From NCBI GenBank assembly GCA_027335685.1, contig DAHWHN010000025.1, forward strand, positions 1 through 43,294: a stretch of 43,294 bases of DNA, in the 5' to 3' direction. The notes under the pieces are model-generated. The model was given only the letters and a program-made list of their open reading frames with translations. It did no database searches and was not told where the DNA came from. This DNA comes from Acidimicrobiaceae bacterium. Lineage in GTDB: Bacteria; Actinomycetota; Acidimicrobiia; Acidimicrobiales; Bog-793. The number at the start of each line of letters is the position of its first letter. Position 1 is the stretch's first letter. Of the stretch, positions 20,670 to 29,405 are shown piece after piece. Both the position numbers and the translations under genes were made by a program.

Positions 20670-21827
20670 ATGACCGATCAGAGCGCGACGAGACCAGCTC
20701 GGCCCCGACGCGGGCGGGCCTCGACCGCAGCGGAGCCTGCCGTAGCCGGGCGAGGACCCCGGGACGGGAGCCGGGAGGTCGCTCCCGAGACCCTCGTCGC
20801 CTACTACCGGCAGATGGCGCTCATCCGGGCGTTCGAGCTCCGGGCGTCGGAGATGTACCAGCGAGCCCGCATCGGCGGGTACTGCCACCTCAACCTCGGC
20901 GAGGAGGCGACGGTCGTCGGCCTGATGGCGCCGCTCGAGCCGTCCGACTACCTCTTCACGACCTACCGCGAGCACGGCTACGCGCTCGCCAGGGGCTCGT
21001 CGCCGGGCCGGGTCATGGCGGAGCTGTTCGGCAAGCAGGACGGCATCTCGGGGGGCTGGGGCGGGTCGATGCACCTGTTCGACAAGGCAGCCCGGCTCTA
21101 CGGCGGGTACGGCATCGTCGGCGGCCAGATCCCGCTCGCGACCGGAGCCGCCCTCGCGATCGCGCAGCGCAACGAGCCGGGCCCGGACTGCCCGGCGGTG
21201 ATGTGCCTGATGGGCGACGGCACGACGAACATCGGCGCGTTCCACGAGAGCCTGAACATCGCGGCGGTCTGGCGCCTGCCGGTCGTCTACGTCGTCGTGA
21301 ACAACGGCCTCGGCATGGGCACCTCGGTGGAGGCGTCCTCGGGAGAGCCGGACCTCTACAAGCGCGGCGCCTCCTACCGCATCCCCGGCGAGCGGGTGGA
21401 CGGCGACGACGTCGTCGCCGTGCGCGCAGCCGCCGAGGCAGCGCTCACGCGGGCGCGCCGCGAGCACCAGCCGATGCTCGTCGAGGCGGTCAGCCAGCGC
21501 CTGCGCGGCCATTCGGTCGTCGACCCGGCCCGCTACCGCTCCGCCGAGGAGGTCGAGGCCGCGAAGAAGGCCGACCCCGTGCCGGCGATGCGCGCGCGGC
21601 TCGTCGCGTCCGGGGCGCTCGACGCCGAGGCCGCCGACCGCATCGACGCGGAGGCGGAGGCGGCAGTCGACGAGGCCGTCGCCTTCGCGGAGAAGAGCCC
21701 GGACCCCGACATCGGCAAGCTCTTCTCGAACGTCTACACGACCCCGGTCCCGAACGCGCCCCACCAGCTGCCCGGCGACCCCCTCTTCGCACCCGGTGAG
21801 CTCGAGGAGAACGTCGCAGCCCGATGA
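20670..21827 (+). CDS. pdhA: Pyruvate (2-oxoacid) dehydrogenase E1 component, alpha subunit
   Basis: A 385-aa thiamine-diphosphate enzyme subunit. A disordered basic N-terminus (about 40 residues) precedes the conserved RAFELRASEMYQRARIGGYCHLNLGEEA block. The ThDP/magnesium motif is GDGTTNIGAFHESLNIA, ending VVVNN (about 182-212). SMHLFDK with GGYGIVGGQIPLATG are the phosphorylation-loop region blocks of PDH E1alpha. With E1beta it decarboxylates the 2-oxoacid and reductively acylates E2. The ATG at 20670 has GAGGAG 6 nt upstream. Its end overlaps E1beta by 4 nt (ATGA). Pyruvate is the best substrate guess; a branched-chain or acetoin complex is the alternative. Confidence 0.92.
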   Translation: MTDQSATRPARPRRGRASTAAEPAVAGRGPRDGSREVAPETLVAYYRQMALIRAFELRASEMYQRARIGGYCHLNLGEEATVVGLMAPLEPSDYLFTTYREHGYALARGSSPGRVMAELFGKQDGISGGWGGSMHLFDKAARLYGGYGIVGGQIPLATGAALAIAQRNEPGPDCPAVMCLMGDGTTNIGAFHESLNIAAVWRLPVVYVVVNNGLGMGTSVEASSGEPDLYKRGASYRIPGERVDGDDVVAVRAAAEAALTRARREHQPMLVEAVSQRLRGHSVVDPARYRSAEEVEAAKKADPVPAMRARLVASGALDAEAADRIDAEAEAAVDEAVAFAEKSPDPDIGKLFSNVYTTPVPNAPHQLPGDPLFAPGELEENVAAR

Positions 21828-22816
21828 CGATCATGACCTACCGCCAGGCCCTCCACGACACCCTCGCCGAGGAGATGCGGCGCGACGACTCCGTCGTGCT
21901 CATCGGCGAGGAGATCGGCCACTTCGAGGGCTCCTACAAGATCACCGCAGGGCTCCTCGCGGAGTTCGGCCCGACCCGCGTGCGCGACACCCCGATCGCC
22001 GAGGAGGGCTTCGTCGGCGCGGCGATCGGCGCGGCGATGCTCGGGATGCGCCCGGTCGTCGAGCTGATGACGATCAACTTCAGCCTGCTGGCGATCGACC
22101 AGATCGTGAACCACGCCGCCAAGATCCACGCGATGTTCGGCGGGCAGGTGTCGGTGCCGATCGTCATCCGGACCCCGGGCGGCGGCGGGCAGCAGCTCGG
22201 GGCGAGCCACTCGCAGAACATCGAGGTCTACTACGCGCACATCCCCGGCCTGAAAGTCGTCGCGCCGGCGACGCCCGCGGACGCGAAAGGGCTGCTCACA
22301 GCTGCTATCCACGACGACGACCCCGTTCTCGTCGTCGAGAACCTCGGGCTGTACAACGCGAAGGGCGACGTGCCCGACGGCGACCACGAGCTGACGATCG
22401 GCACGGCCGCGGTCGTCAAGCCGGGCACGGACATCACGATCGTCGCCTACTCCCGGGCGCTCACCGTCGCACTCGAGGTCGCCCGGGAGCTCGAGCAGGA
22501 CGGCGTCTCTGCCGAGGTCGTCGACCTGCGCAGCCTGCGGCCCCTCGACCGCCACACCGTCGTCGCGTCGGTCCGCAAGACCTCCCGGGCCGTCGTGCTC
22601 GAGGACGACTGGCTGAGCTACGGCATCGGGGCCGAGATCGCGGCGACGATCCAAGAGGGTGCCTTCGACTACCTCGACGCCCCGGTGCGCCGGGTCGCCG
22701 CGGCCGAGGTCCCCGTCCCGTACGCGAAGCCGCTCGAGACCGCCTCGCTCCCGGACGCGACGGCGCTGCGCAAGGTCGTCGGGGAGATCCTCGACGCGAC
22801 GGCCTTCTCCCGGTAG
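21824..22816 (+). CDS. pdhB: Pyruvate (2-oxoacid) dehydrogenase E1 component, beta subunit
   Basis: A 330-aa transketolase-like subunit. Typical blocks are RQALHDTLAEEMRRDDSVVLIGEEIG, TPIAEEGFVGAAIGAAMLGMRPVVE, QVSVPIVIRTPGGGG and AEVVDLRSLRPLDRHTVVASVRKT. Glu at GEE and the following region form the cofactor site with E1alpha. The ATG overlaps the E1alpha stop in ATGA, so subunit stoichiometry is coupled. The gene is followed after 65 nt by E2. Confidence 0.95.
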   Translation: MTIMTYRQALHDTLAEEMRRDDSVVLIGEEIGHFEGSYKITAGLLAEFGPTRVRDTPIAEEGFVGAAIGAAMLGMRPVVELMTINFSLLAIDQIVNHAAKIHAMFGGQVSVPIVIRTPGGGGQQLGASHSQNIEVYYAHIPGLKVVAPATPADAKGLLTAAIHDDDPVLVVENLGLYNAKGDVPDGDHELTIGTAAVVKPGTDITIVAYSRALTVALEVARELEQDGVSAEVVDLRSLRPLDRHTVVASVRKTSRAVVLEDDWLSYGIGAEIAATIQEGAFDYLDAPVRRVAAAEVPVPYAKPLETASLPDATALRKVVGEILDATAFSR

Positions 22817-22881
22817 CCCGGCAGTGCCGCGCGAGCCGACAGCCAAGAGACCCGTACCCACGCTCGACCGATAGGCGCCCC

Positions 22882-24198
22882 ATGTCCCAGATCCTCATGC
22901 CCCGGCTCTCCGACACCATGGAGGAGGGGACCATCGCCCGCTGGCTGAAGCAGCCCGGCGACCGCGTCGCGCGCGGCGAGGTCGTCGCGGAGATCGAGAC
23001 GGACAAGGCGACGATGGACCTCGAGGCCTACGAGTCGGGCGTGCTCGAGCAGATCCTGCTCCCCGAAGGTGGGACCGCCGCGATCGGCGAGGCCGTCGCG
23101 GTCATCGGCGACGGCTCGGGCTCAGGTGGCGCTCCGGCTGCGAGTGCGCCGGCCGCCGAGCCCCGACCCGGCCCCGCTGCCGAGCCCGTCGCTGCCGGGC
23201 CAGTCGTTGCCGAGGCGCCCGCCGCCGAGCCCGTCGCCCCTGCCCCGGCGCCGGCTGCCCCGGTCGAGCCGGCGGGCCACGCGACGTCGCTGCGCACCTC
23301 GCCTCTCGCGCGCTCCCTCGCGCGCCGGGCGGGCATCGACCTCGCGACCCTCGCGGGAAGCGGACCCGGCGGCCGGATCGTCCGCGCCGACGTCGAGTCG
23401 GTGATCGCCAGGTCCGATCCCGCCCGCCCGGGCGAGCCCGCGGCGCGCAACGGCCAGGCCGTACCCGCTGCACCGGCGCCGGCCGCTCCCGGTGCGGCGC
23501 CCGCCGCGGGGGAGGACGACGAGGTCGTCCCGTTGACGACGATGCGCCGGCTGACGGCCGAGCGCCTGAGCGAGAGCGCGAAGGCGCCGCACTTCTACCT
23601 GACGACGGTCGTCGAGGCCGACGCGCTTTTGCGCCTGCGCGCCGAGCTCAACGCGTCGCTGCCCGAGGGCGCGGGCAAGGTCACCGTCACGGACCTGCTC
23701 GTCAAGGCCTGCGCGGTCGCCCTGCGGGCCCATCCCGAGGTCAACGCCTCGTGGGGCCAGGATGCGATCGTCCGCCACGGCAGGGTCCACGTCGGCGTCG
23801 CGGTCGCGATCCCCGACGGCCTCGTCGTCCCGGTGGTCCGGGACGCGGACCGCGCGACCCTCGGCGAGATCTCCCGCCAGGCTCGCGACCTCGCGGAGCG
23901 TGCCCGGAGCAGGCGGCTGTCGCCGGACGACTTCGCCGGGGGCACCTTCACGATCAGCAACCTCGGGATGTTCGGCATCGACGAGTTCACGGCGATCATC
24001 AACCCGCCGCAGGTCGCCATCTTGGCCGTCGGCGCGGCGAGCCCGCAGCCGGTCGTGCGGGACGGCGAGATCGTCGTCCGGACGACGATGAAGCTGACCC
24101 TGTCGGTCGACCACCGCGTCCTCGACGGCGCGATGGGGGCGCAGTTCCTCGCCGACCTGCGGGCGCTGCTCGAGGCGCCGCTGCGGATCCTCGCCTAG
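22882..24198 (+). CDS. pdhC: Dihydrolipoamide acyltransferase (E2)
   Basis: A 438-aa E2 with one lipoyl domain (residues 1-76, lipoylated Lys42 in ETDKATM), an Ala/Pro/Glu-rich flexible linker and a peripheral subunit-binding domain (about 135-175, TSPLARSLARRAGIDL with GSGPGGRIVRADV). A second linker leads to the acyltransferase core from about residue 210. The core carries DHRVLDGAMGAQF with the catalytic His411. It transfers the acyl group to CoA and forms the scaffold of the complex. The ATG at 22882 fits the lipoyl domain start exactly. The stop codon TAG is interleaved with that of the convergent glycosyltransferase gene. Confidence 0.95.
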   Translation: MSQILMPRLSDTMEEGTIARWLKQPGDRVARGEVVAEIETDKATMDLEAYESGVLEQILLPEGGTAAIGEAVAVIGDGSGSGGAPAASAPAAEPRPGPAAEPVAAGPVVAEAPAAEPVAPAPAPAAPVEPAGHATSLRTSPLARSLARRAGIDLATLAGSGPGGRIVRADVESVIARSDPARPGEPAARNGQAVPAAPAPAAPGAAPAAGEDDEVVPLTTMRRLTAERLSESAKAPHFYLTTVVEADALLRLRAELNASLPEGAGKVTVTDLLVKACAVALRAHPEVNASWGQDAIVRHGRVHVGVAVAIPDGLVVPVVRDADRATLGEISRQARDLAERARSRRLSPDDFAGGTFTISNLGMFGIDEFTAIINPPQVAILAVGAASPQPVVRDGEIVVRTTMKLTLSVDHRVLDGAMGAQFLADLRALLEAPLRILA

Positions 24199-25805
24199 CC
24201 TCCGGGTTCGCTGGCGTCGCCCGGGAGCTGCCGGCTGTCCCGTCGGGCGCGTAGCGCCGTCGCCGCACCGCGGGGGAGCAGCAACGGCATGTCGTCGAGG
24301 CGCGCACGCACGGCGGCGCGGGCCGCGGCGAGCCCGTCGGGCGTCGGCGAGCCGACCGTCGCGCCGAGAGCCCCGACCCGCCGCAGGGTCGTGATCGCGG
24401 TCGCGTCGCTCGTCACCCCGCAGAGCATCGCCGCGTGCAGCAGGACCTCCCACTCCTCGGCACCCGCCACGGCGCCGGCGTAGGAGAGCCCGAGGTCGAC
24501 GAAGCAGCTCCTCGGCAGCGCGTAGCAGCCCGGTGGCGAGAGGTCGTCGCCGAGGTGGTCGAGGAGGTCGAACTCGCCCGGCGTGGCCGGGCGCGCCCCG
24601 CCGACGGCGGCAAACCCCTCCGGTCCGTCGCAGGGCCACCCGACGGGCCGGGCGGGCTGGTCCGCCTGGACGCTGCGCAGGACGGTGCCGGGCGCGCGCT
24701 CGGCAAGACCTGCGAGCACGGCGACGTGGTGGGCGAACTGGACGACCTCGTCGTCGAGGACGGTCACGTACCGGCCGCGCGCGCGGCGGACGCCGAGGTC
24801 GAGCGCGGCCGCCCGGCTCAGGTCGCGCGTGGCGACGACGGTCGTGCGCGCGGCGAGGCCACCGGAGAAGGTCGCGACGAGCCGCTCGACCGCCCGCATC
24901 TCCGCGCCGAGGGCGCCGGCGACGAGGAGGACGACCTCGAAGTCGTCGCAGTCCTGCGCGTCGAGCGCGACGAGGACGTCCTCGAGGAGCGGCTCGCGCC
25001 CGGGGCTCGTGAGCACCAGTGCGGCGAGCAGCGGCGCCGGCGCGCCGGGCGCCGGCGGGGCGGGTCCCACCGGCGGGGCGGGCACCGGCGCGAAGGAGCG
25101 CACGAACTGGTTGGTCGTCGCCCCCGGCGCGGCGCGCCGGCGGACGGCGACGACGAGATCGTGCAGGGGGCTCGCCGGCGCGAGGGTCGCGGCGTCCGCG
25201 GGGAAGTGCTGGTCGCTCTCGACGAGCTCGAAGTCGTGCGCGCCGGTCTCGGCCCAGCCGGCCGCGAGGAAGGCTCGGCTGACCCGCTCCGGCGAGTAGA
25301 GCGCGACGTGGGTCTCGTCGAGCAGGCCCGTCGGCGTCACGTCCCACCGCCCGATGAGCAGCTTCGCCGCGAGGTCGACGTGGGTGACGTTCGGCACGGA
25401 GACCACGAGTGGCGGCCGGCCGTTCGCGAGCGCGAAGTCGTTGAGCGCGGCGAGCACCTCGCCGCCGTTTCCCAGGTGCTCGACGATGTCGAGCGCGGTG
25501 ATCGCGGCGACGGCGCGGCCGGCTGCGGCGTGCTCGAGGGTCGCGCGCAGCGATCCCGCGTCACCGAGGTCGAGGCGTGCCGTGGCAAAGCCACGGGCTG
25601 CGAGGTCGTCGAGGCCGGCTTGCTCGATGTCGAGCCCGACGTAGGCGAGCCCGAGATCGGCGAGCGGCTCGGCGATCGCGCCGAAGCCGCAGCCGAGGTC
25701 GAGCACGACCTCGCCGTCGGCCCGCCGGTGGGCCGCGACGAGGCCGACGGCGTGGCCGTAGGGAGAGCTCTCCTGGTAGCCGAAGCGGTAGCGGTCAGCG
25801 GGCAT
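24195..25805 (-). CDS. Fusion of SAM methyltransferase and GT2-like glycosyltransferase
   Basis: A 536-aa protein. Residues 1-220 are a class I methyltransferase (VVLDLGCGFGAIAEPL, then GLDIEQAG, ALDIVEHLGNG and a VPNVTHVDL block). After a Pro/Ala linker (about 233-256), the rest is a GT-A-like domain with LLAALVLTSPGREPLLEDVLVALDAQDCDDFEVVLL and an acidic VTVLDDE site. The role is presumably modification plus transfer of a sugar to a surface glycan or protein; the substrate is unknown. The ATG at 25805 overlaps the upstream gene by 11 nt. The last base of the stop codon is within the E2 stop (CTAG), so the two convergent genes have no space between them. Confidence 0.8.
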   Translation of the reverse strand: MPADRYRFGYQESSPYGHAVGLVAAHRRADGEVVLDLGCGFGAIAEPLADLGLAYVGLDIEQAGLDDLAARGFATARLDLGDAGSLRATLEHAAAGRAVAAITALDIVEHLGNGGEVLAALNDFALANGRPPLVVSVPNVTHVDLAAKLLIGRWDVTPTGLLDETHVALYSPERVSRAFLAAGWAETGAHDFELVESDQHFPADAATLAPASPLHDLVVAVRRRAAPGATTNQFVRSFAPVPAPPVGPAPPAPGAPAPLLAALVLTSPGREPLLEDVLVALDAQDCDDFEVVLLVAGALGAEMRAVERLVATFSGGLAARTTVVATRDLSRAAALDLGVRRARGRYVTVLDDEVVQFAHHVAVLAGLAERAPGTVLRSVQADQPARPVGWPCDGPEGFAAVGGARPATPGEFDLLDHLGDDLSPPGCYALPRSCFVDLGLSYAGAVAGAEEWEVLLHAAMLCGVTSDATAITTLRRVGALGATVGSPTPDGLAAARAAVRARLDDMPLLLPRGAATALRARRDSRQLPGDASEPGG

Positions 25806-27963
25806 AGTCGAAGCGCAGCGGCGCGTACGCGTAGCTCGAGAAGTCCGCGACGGTCCCGTCGGGGTCGATCGGCTCGGGGAGCAGGCCCGCGTCGCGGCGG
25901 CGCCGCAGCTCTGCCGCCGCGCGGGGATGGACGGGGTCGGGGGAGGCGTCGAAGGCGTCGAGCCCCATCGCGACGAGGTCCGGCCGGGAGTACTTCGCGT
26001 ACAGCAGCAAGGACGCGAGGCCCGAGTGGTAGCGCTCGTGCTCGCTCGCCACCTGGGCGCCGTGCGCGGACAGCCTCTTGTCGTGGAAGACCACGGCGGT
26101 CGGCCGGTGGACGACGCCGAAGCCGGCGAGCCGGGCCCGCCAGGAGAGGTCGACGTCGTCGCAGTAGAGGAAGAACGCGTCGGTGTCGTAGCCCCCGACG
26201 GTGTCGAGCACGGCCGCCCCGACGAGCGAGCAGGCGCCCGACGCCCAGCCCGTCGCCCCGGTGACCGGGTCGTAGGCCTTCTGGTGCTCGAGGGGCAGGT
26301 GCCGGGCCTCGACGATGCCGGCACCGGCCGCCAGCCCCTCGAGCAGCTCGAGGAGCAGGCGCGGGCTCGCGCAGGTGTCGGGGTTCAGCACGACGACGCC
26401 CTCGGCTGCGCCGCGCCCGGCGAACAGGCGCTGCTGGGCGCCGCCGTGGCCGAGGTTCTCGCGGAACGCCTCGTAGTAGACCGCCGTCGTGCCCGTCCCG
26501 GTGAAGCTCCAGCGGACCTGCTCGATCTCGTCCGCGGCGAGCACCGGCTCGGGCGAGCAGTCGCCGAGGGCCAGCTCGACGGCATACTCCGGCCGTGCCG
26601 TGGTGAGGACGGCGGCGGCCTGGCGCACGCCGCGCAGGTAGCGCTCGAGGACCGCTCGCGGCGTGTCGAACAGCACGGTCTGGATCCGCAGCAGGCGCGT
26701 CGGCGCCGGGCCGGCGGGCGCGGCGGCCTGCGCGACGGCGTCCGCGGACTCGCCGGAGAACGGGTTGCCGGGCAGGCCGACGCCGGACAGGCGCTGGACG
26801 AGCAGCCGGTCCGCGAGCTCGGCGAAGCTGACGAGCTCGGCAGGGTCGCCGAGGAAGGACGAGCCCGGCCCGAGGTGGTCGTAGTGGAGGTGCCAGCCCC
26901 GCGCCCGCTCGGCGGGACTGAACCGCCGCTGGCGCTCGCCCAGGATCTTGCGCTCGCCGTGCTCCTGCGAGCGGATCGGGTAGTGCCGGGTGAGGAACTT
27001 GTAGGGGAACACGCGGCGGGTGGACGCGACGATCTCGTGGCCGCCGGTCGACGCCATGGCGACCGGGGCGGCGCCCGGCTTCCACGCCTTTTGCTGGAGG
27101 AAGTGGCCGGGCGAGTCCCCGAGCTCGCACCAGGAGAACGACGCGGCGAGGTCCGCGCCGGGGACGAAGGAGTCGTCGACCGGCACGAAGTTGACGACCG
27201 TGTGGTCGACGCAGTCGAAGCCCCAGCTCTCGACAGCGAAGAGGGCGTCGCGGAGCGAGACGCCGGGCCAGGGTGGCTCGCGGATCTCGTCCGCGTCGTG
27301 GTGCACGACCCAGTCGGCGCCCGAGCCGTGCGCGATCGCCTCGACGCGCTCGAGCAGCCGCTCGAGCTCGAAGTGGGGCGAGGGCCCTTCGCTCGGGAAG
27401 CGCTCGAGCACGACGCGACCCGGTGCGAGGCGCGCGGCGCGTGCGGCGACGATCTCGGGCGTCGCGTCGTCGGACCAGTTGTCGACCACGTGGACCCGCA
27501 GACCCGCACCGACCAGGCGGTCGACGAGGCCGCCGACGATGTCCGCCTCGTTGTAGGTCGTGACGACGGCGAGGACGTCGAACTCGGCCGGGGTCGGGGG
27601 GAGCGCGGCGCGATCGAAGACGTCGAGGACCGCGCACGCGAGCCCGCCGGCCGCCCCGCGCTGTCCCCGCCTGCGCCCGTCCCCGGCGACCGCCGTGCCG
27701 CGGAACTGCAGCGTGAGACCCGCACGCGCCTGCTGCGCGTCGAGCCAGTGCTGCTCCCTCTCGCCGAGCACGACGGCGATCGTGCAGCCCTCGGGGACCT
27801 CGTCGTCGCCGGGCGCGACCAGCGCGACGCGTGGCGGGACCGGCTGCCCGCGGCGAGCCTCGCCGGGTCCGGCGAGCACCCGCTCGAGGTAGCGGGCGAA
27901 CGCGGCGCCGAGTGCGCGGTGCGCGGCGTCGGTCGAGACGCCGGCCGGTGGGGAGCCGCTCAC
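25795..27963 (-). CDS. Protein with two GT2-type glycosyltransferase domains
   Basis: A 722-aa protein. An N-terminal region of about 125 residues is unassigned. The first GT2 domain starts at VLAVVTTYNEADIVGGLVDRL, has a second-strand VVDNWSDDATPEI and a metal-binding DAD at residues 223-225 (HHDADE). A second GT2-like domain (about 460-690) has TAVYYEAFRENLGHGGAQQ, VVLNPDTCASPRLLLELLEG and FFLYCDDVDLSWRARLAG, which resembles rhamnosyl/galactofuranosyl-type transferases. No membrane helix is seen. It is probably a bifunctional polymerising or sequential transferase for an envelope glycan. The ATG at 27963 follows the upstream transferase by 33 nt. Confidence 0.82.
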   Translation of the reverse strand: MSGSPPAGVSTDAAHRALGAAFARYLERVLAGPGEARRGQPVPPRVALVAPGDDEVPEGCTIAVVLGEREQHWLDAQQARAGLTLQFRGTAVAGDGRRRGQRGAAGGLACAVLDVFDRAALPPTPAEFDVLAVVTTYNEADIVGGLVDRLVGAGLRVHVVDNWSDDATPEIVAARAARLAPGRVVLERFPSEGPSPHFELERLLERVEAIAHGSGADWVVHHDADEIREPPWPGVSLRDALFAVESWGFDCVDHTVVNFVPVDDSFVPGADLAASFSWCELGDSPGHFLQQKAWKPGAAPVAMASTGGHEIVASTRRVFPYKFLTRHYPIRSQEHGERKILGERQRRFSPAERARGWHLHYDHLGPGSSFLGDPAELVSFAELADRLLVQRLSGVGLPGNPFSGESADAVAQAAAPAGPAPTRLLRIQTVLFDTPRAVLERYLRGVRQAAAVLTTARPEYAVELALGDCSPEPVLAADEIEQVRWSFTGTGTTAVYYEAFRENLGHGGAQQRLFAGRGAAEGVVVLNPDTCASPRLLLELLEGLAAGAGIVEARHLPLEHQKAYDPVTGATGWASGACSLVGAAVLDTVGGYDTDAFFLYCDDVDLSWRARLAGFGVVHRPTAVVFHDKRLSAHGAQVASEHERYHSGLASLLLYAKYSRPDLVAMGLDAFDASPDPVHPRAAAELRRRRDAGLLPEPIDPDGTVADFSSYAYAPLRFDYAR

Positions 27964-27996
27964 GGTCCGAATCTACCGGCCGCCGGCCGTCTCGTC

Positions 27997-29223
27997 CTAT
28001 GTGCCGGTCACGTCGACTGCGACCTCGATCCCGCAGCCGAACCAGCGGACCTGCTCCTCGACGAGGTCGAGGACGAGCACGTAGCGGCCCGGCTCGGCCG
28101 GGGCCTCGACCGCAAGGGGCTGGAGCAGCTCGTCGCCGGGGCGGACGTCGGAGGCAAAGACCGAGCGCTGGCCGTCGGCGACGAGCTCGCCGGCGCCGCC
28201 GCCCGGTGCGCGGGCGTGCCAGCGCGAGCCGAGGGCGACGCGGTTGCGCAGGTCCCGCAGCCAGGTCTGCGTGCCGTCGTTGCGGACCGCGACCATGAGC
28301 GGCCGGACCTCGCCCGCGGCGAGCGGGCTGAGCTCGCGCGCCGGCGTGCGTGCGCGCCGGAGCGCGAGCGTGGCCCGGTACGCGCCGGGGTCGAAGGGGT
28401 GCTCGGGCCAGGTCGCCGCGATCTCGCCGTAGGAGACGGCGCCGGGGGCGAGGGGCTCGGGCACCTCCGGCACGCTGTCGCGCTCGAGGACGCGGTCGGT
28501 CGAGATGTCGACGTCGAGGACGCCGCGGACGAGGGCGACGTCCTCGGGCGGGAGCGGCGCCGGCTCGAAGCGCGCGTGCTCCTCGGGGAGGTAGAAGACC
28601 GCGCTGATCCGGCGGCCGTCCTCGAGCAGCTGCTGGCCGTCGAGCGAGTCGTAGAAGGCGACCTTGGCCCGGCGTGCCGCGACGGGCAGCACGACGCAGC
28701 TCAGGTGGTAGACGGGGAGCTCGACGAAGCGGTACGGCGCGACCGCCATGACGCCTTCGTGCACCCCGCCCTTGATGTGGAGCGTCGCGGGGTCGTTGCG
28801 GACCATGACGATCTTCCACGACGGCTCCCACGGGTACTCGTCGAGGACGTGGGACGCGTCGGGGTAGAGCCAGCGGCACGTCGCGAGGTAGGAGACGACG
28901 TCCCGCCGGGCGGCGAGCGCGGGAAGCGCCGCGAGCAGCGCGGCGCTCGGCACCTCGTCGCTGTCGACCGTCACGATCCAGTCGCCGGTGCACAGCCCGT
29001 AGGCCCAGGCGCGGTAGTGCTCGGGGTTGAAGTCGGCCCGCATCTCGCACGGCACGACGCGGTCGGCGACTTGCTCGAGCGTGGCGAGCTCGGTGGCGGA
29101 GAAGCGGCTGTTCGCCGCGCAGACGATCTCGTCGACCACCGGGCGGTACAGGGCGAGTATCGCTGCGACGCGCCGCAGGGGGCCGGCCGTCACGCAGCAC
29201 ACGGAGATCCTCGTCCTGTCCAC
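27997..29223 (-). CDS. GT2-like glycosyltransferase with C-terminal beta-sandwich domain
   Basis: A 408-aa protein from a GTG start with AAGGAG upstream. The N-terminal half is a GT-A fold: ISVCCVTAGPLRRVAAILALYRPVVDEIVCAANS leads to the metal site DSD at residues 87-89 (WIVTVDSDEVPS). Residues of about 285-405 form an Ig-like or carbohydrate-binding beta domain with VRNDGTQTW and PGRYVLVLDLVEEQVRWFG. That domain type is seen in ABC-2 O-antigen export proteins and some transferases. It is the first gene of the leftward glycan cluster and is divergent from the pilus gene at 29406, with 182 nt between them. The acceptor is unknown. Confidence 0.78.
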   Translation of the reverse strand: MDRTRISVCCVTAGPLRRVAAILALYRPVVDEIVCAANSRFSATELATLEQVADRVVPCEMRADFNPEHYRAWAYGLCTGDWIVTVDSDEVPSAALLAALPALAARRDVVSYLATCRWLYPDASHVLDEYPWEPSWKIVMVRNDPATLHIKGGVHEGVMAVAPYRFVELPVYHLSCVVLPVAARRAKVAFYDSLDGQQLLEDGRRISAVFYLPEEHARFEPAPLPPEDVALVRGVLDVDISTDRVLERDSVPEVPEPLAPGAVSYGEIAATWPEHPFDPGAYRATLALRRARTPARELSPLAAGEVRPLMVAVRNDGTQTWLRDLRNRVALGSRWHARAPGGGAGELVADGQRSVFASDVRPGDELLQPLAVEAPAEPGRYVLVLDLVEEQVRWFGCGIEVAVDVTGT

Positions 29224-29405
29224 AGCGCTCCTTCTCTTCCTGGGTCGCCCGGGGTCCGCTCGACCGCGCGCTCGACCTGGACCCGGCGTCGATCGTAGGC
29301 GCCGACCGCGGCCCGTTCCCGGCCCGTACCGAGGCGGCGCGCGAGCCGCGAGCGCTCAACTCCGCTGGTACCGGGACCGTTAGCGCAGCTCGAGGAGGGC
29401 GTGTC

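Noticed and set aside
18172-20673. An 833-codon plus-strand frame over the LLM oxidoreductase and E3 genes
   Set aside because: Low-complexity Arg/Asp/Val-rich translation, no ribosome site, and both opposing genes have full motif sets.
25927-29298. A 1123-codon plus-strand frame over the glycosyltransferases
   Set aside because: It is a mirror of third-position GC bias. The opposing strand has DxD motifs and coherent fold order.
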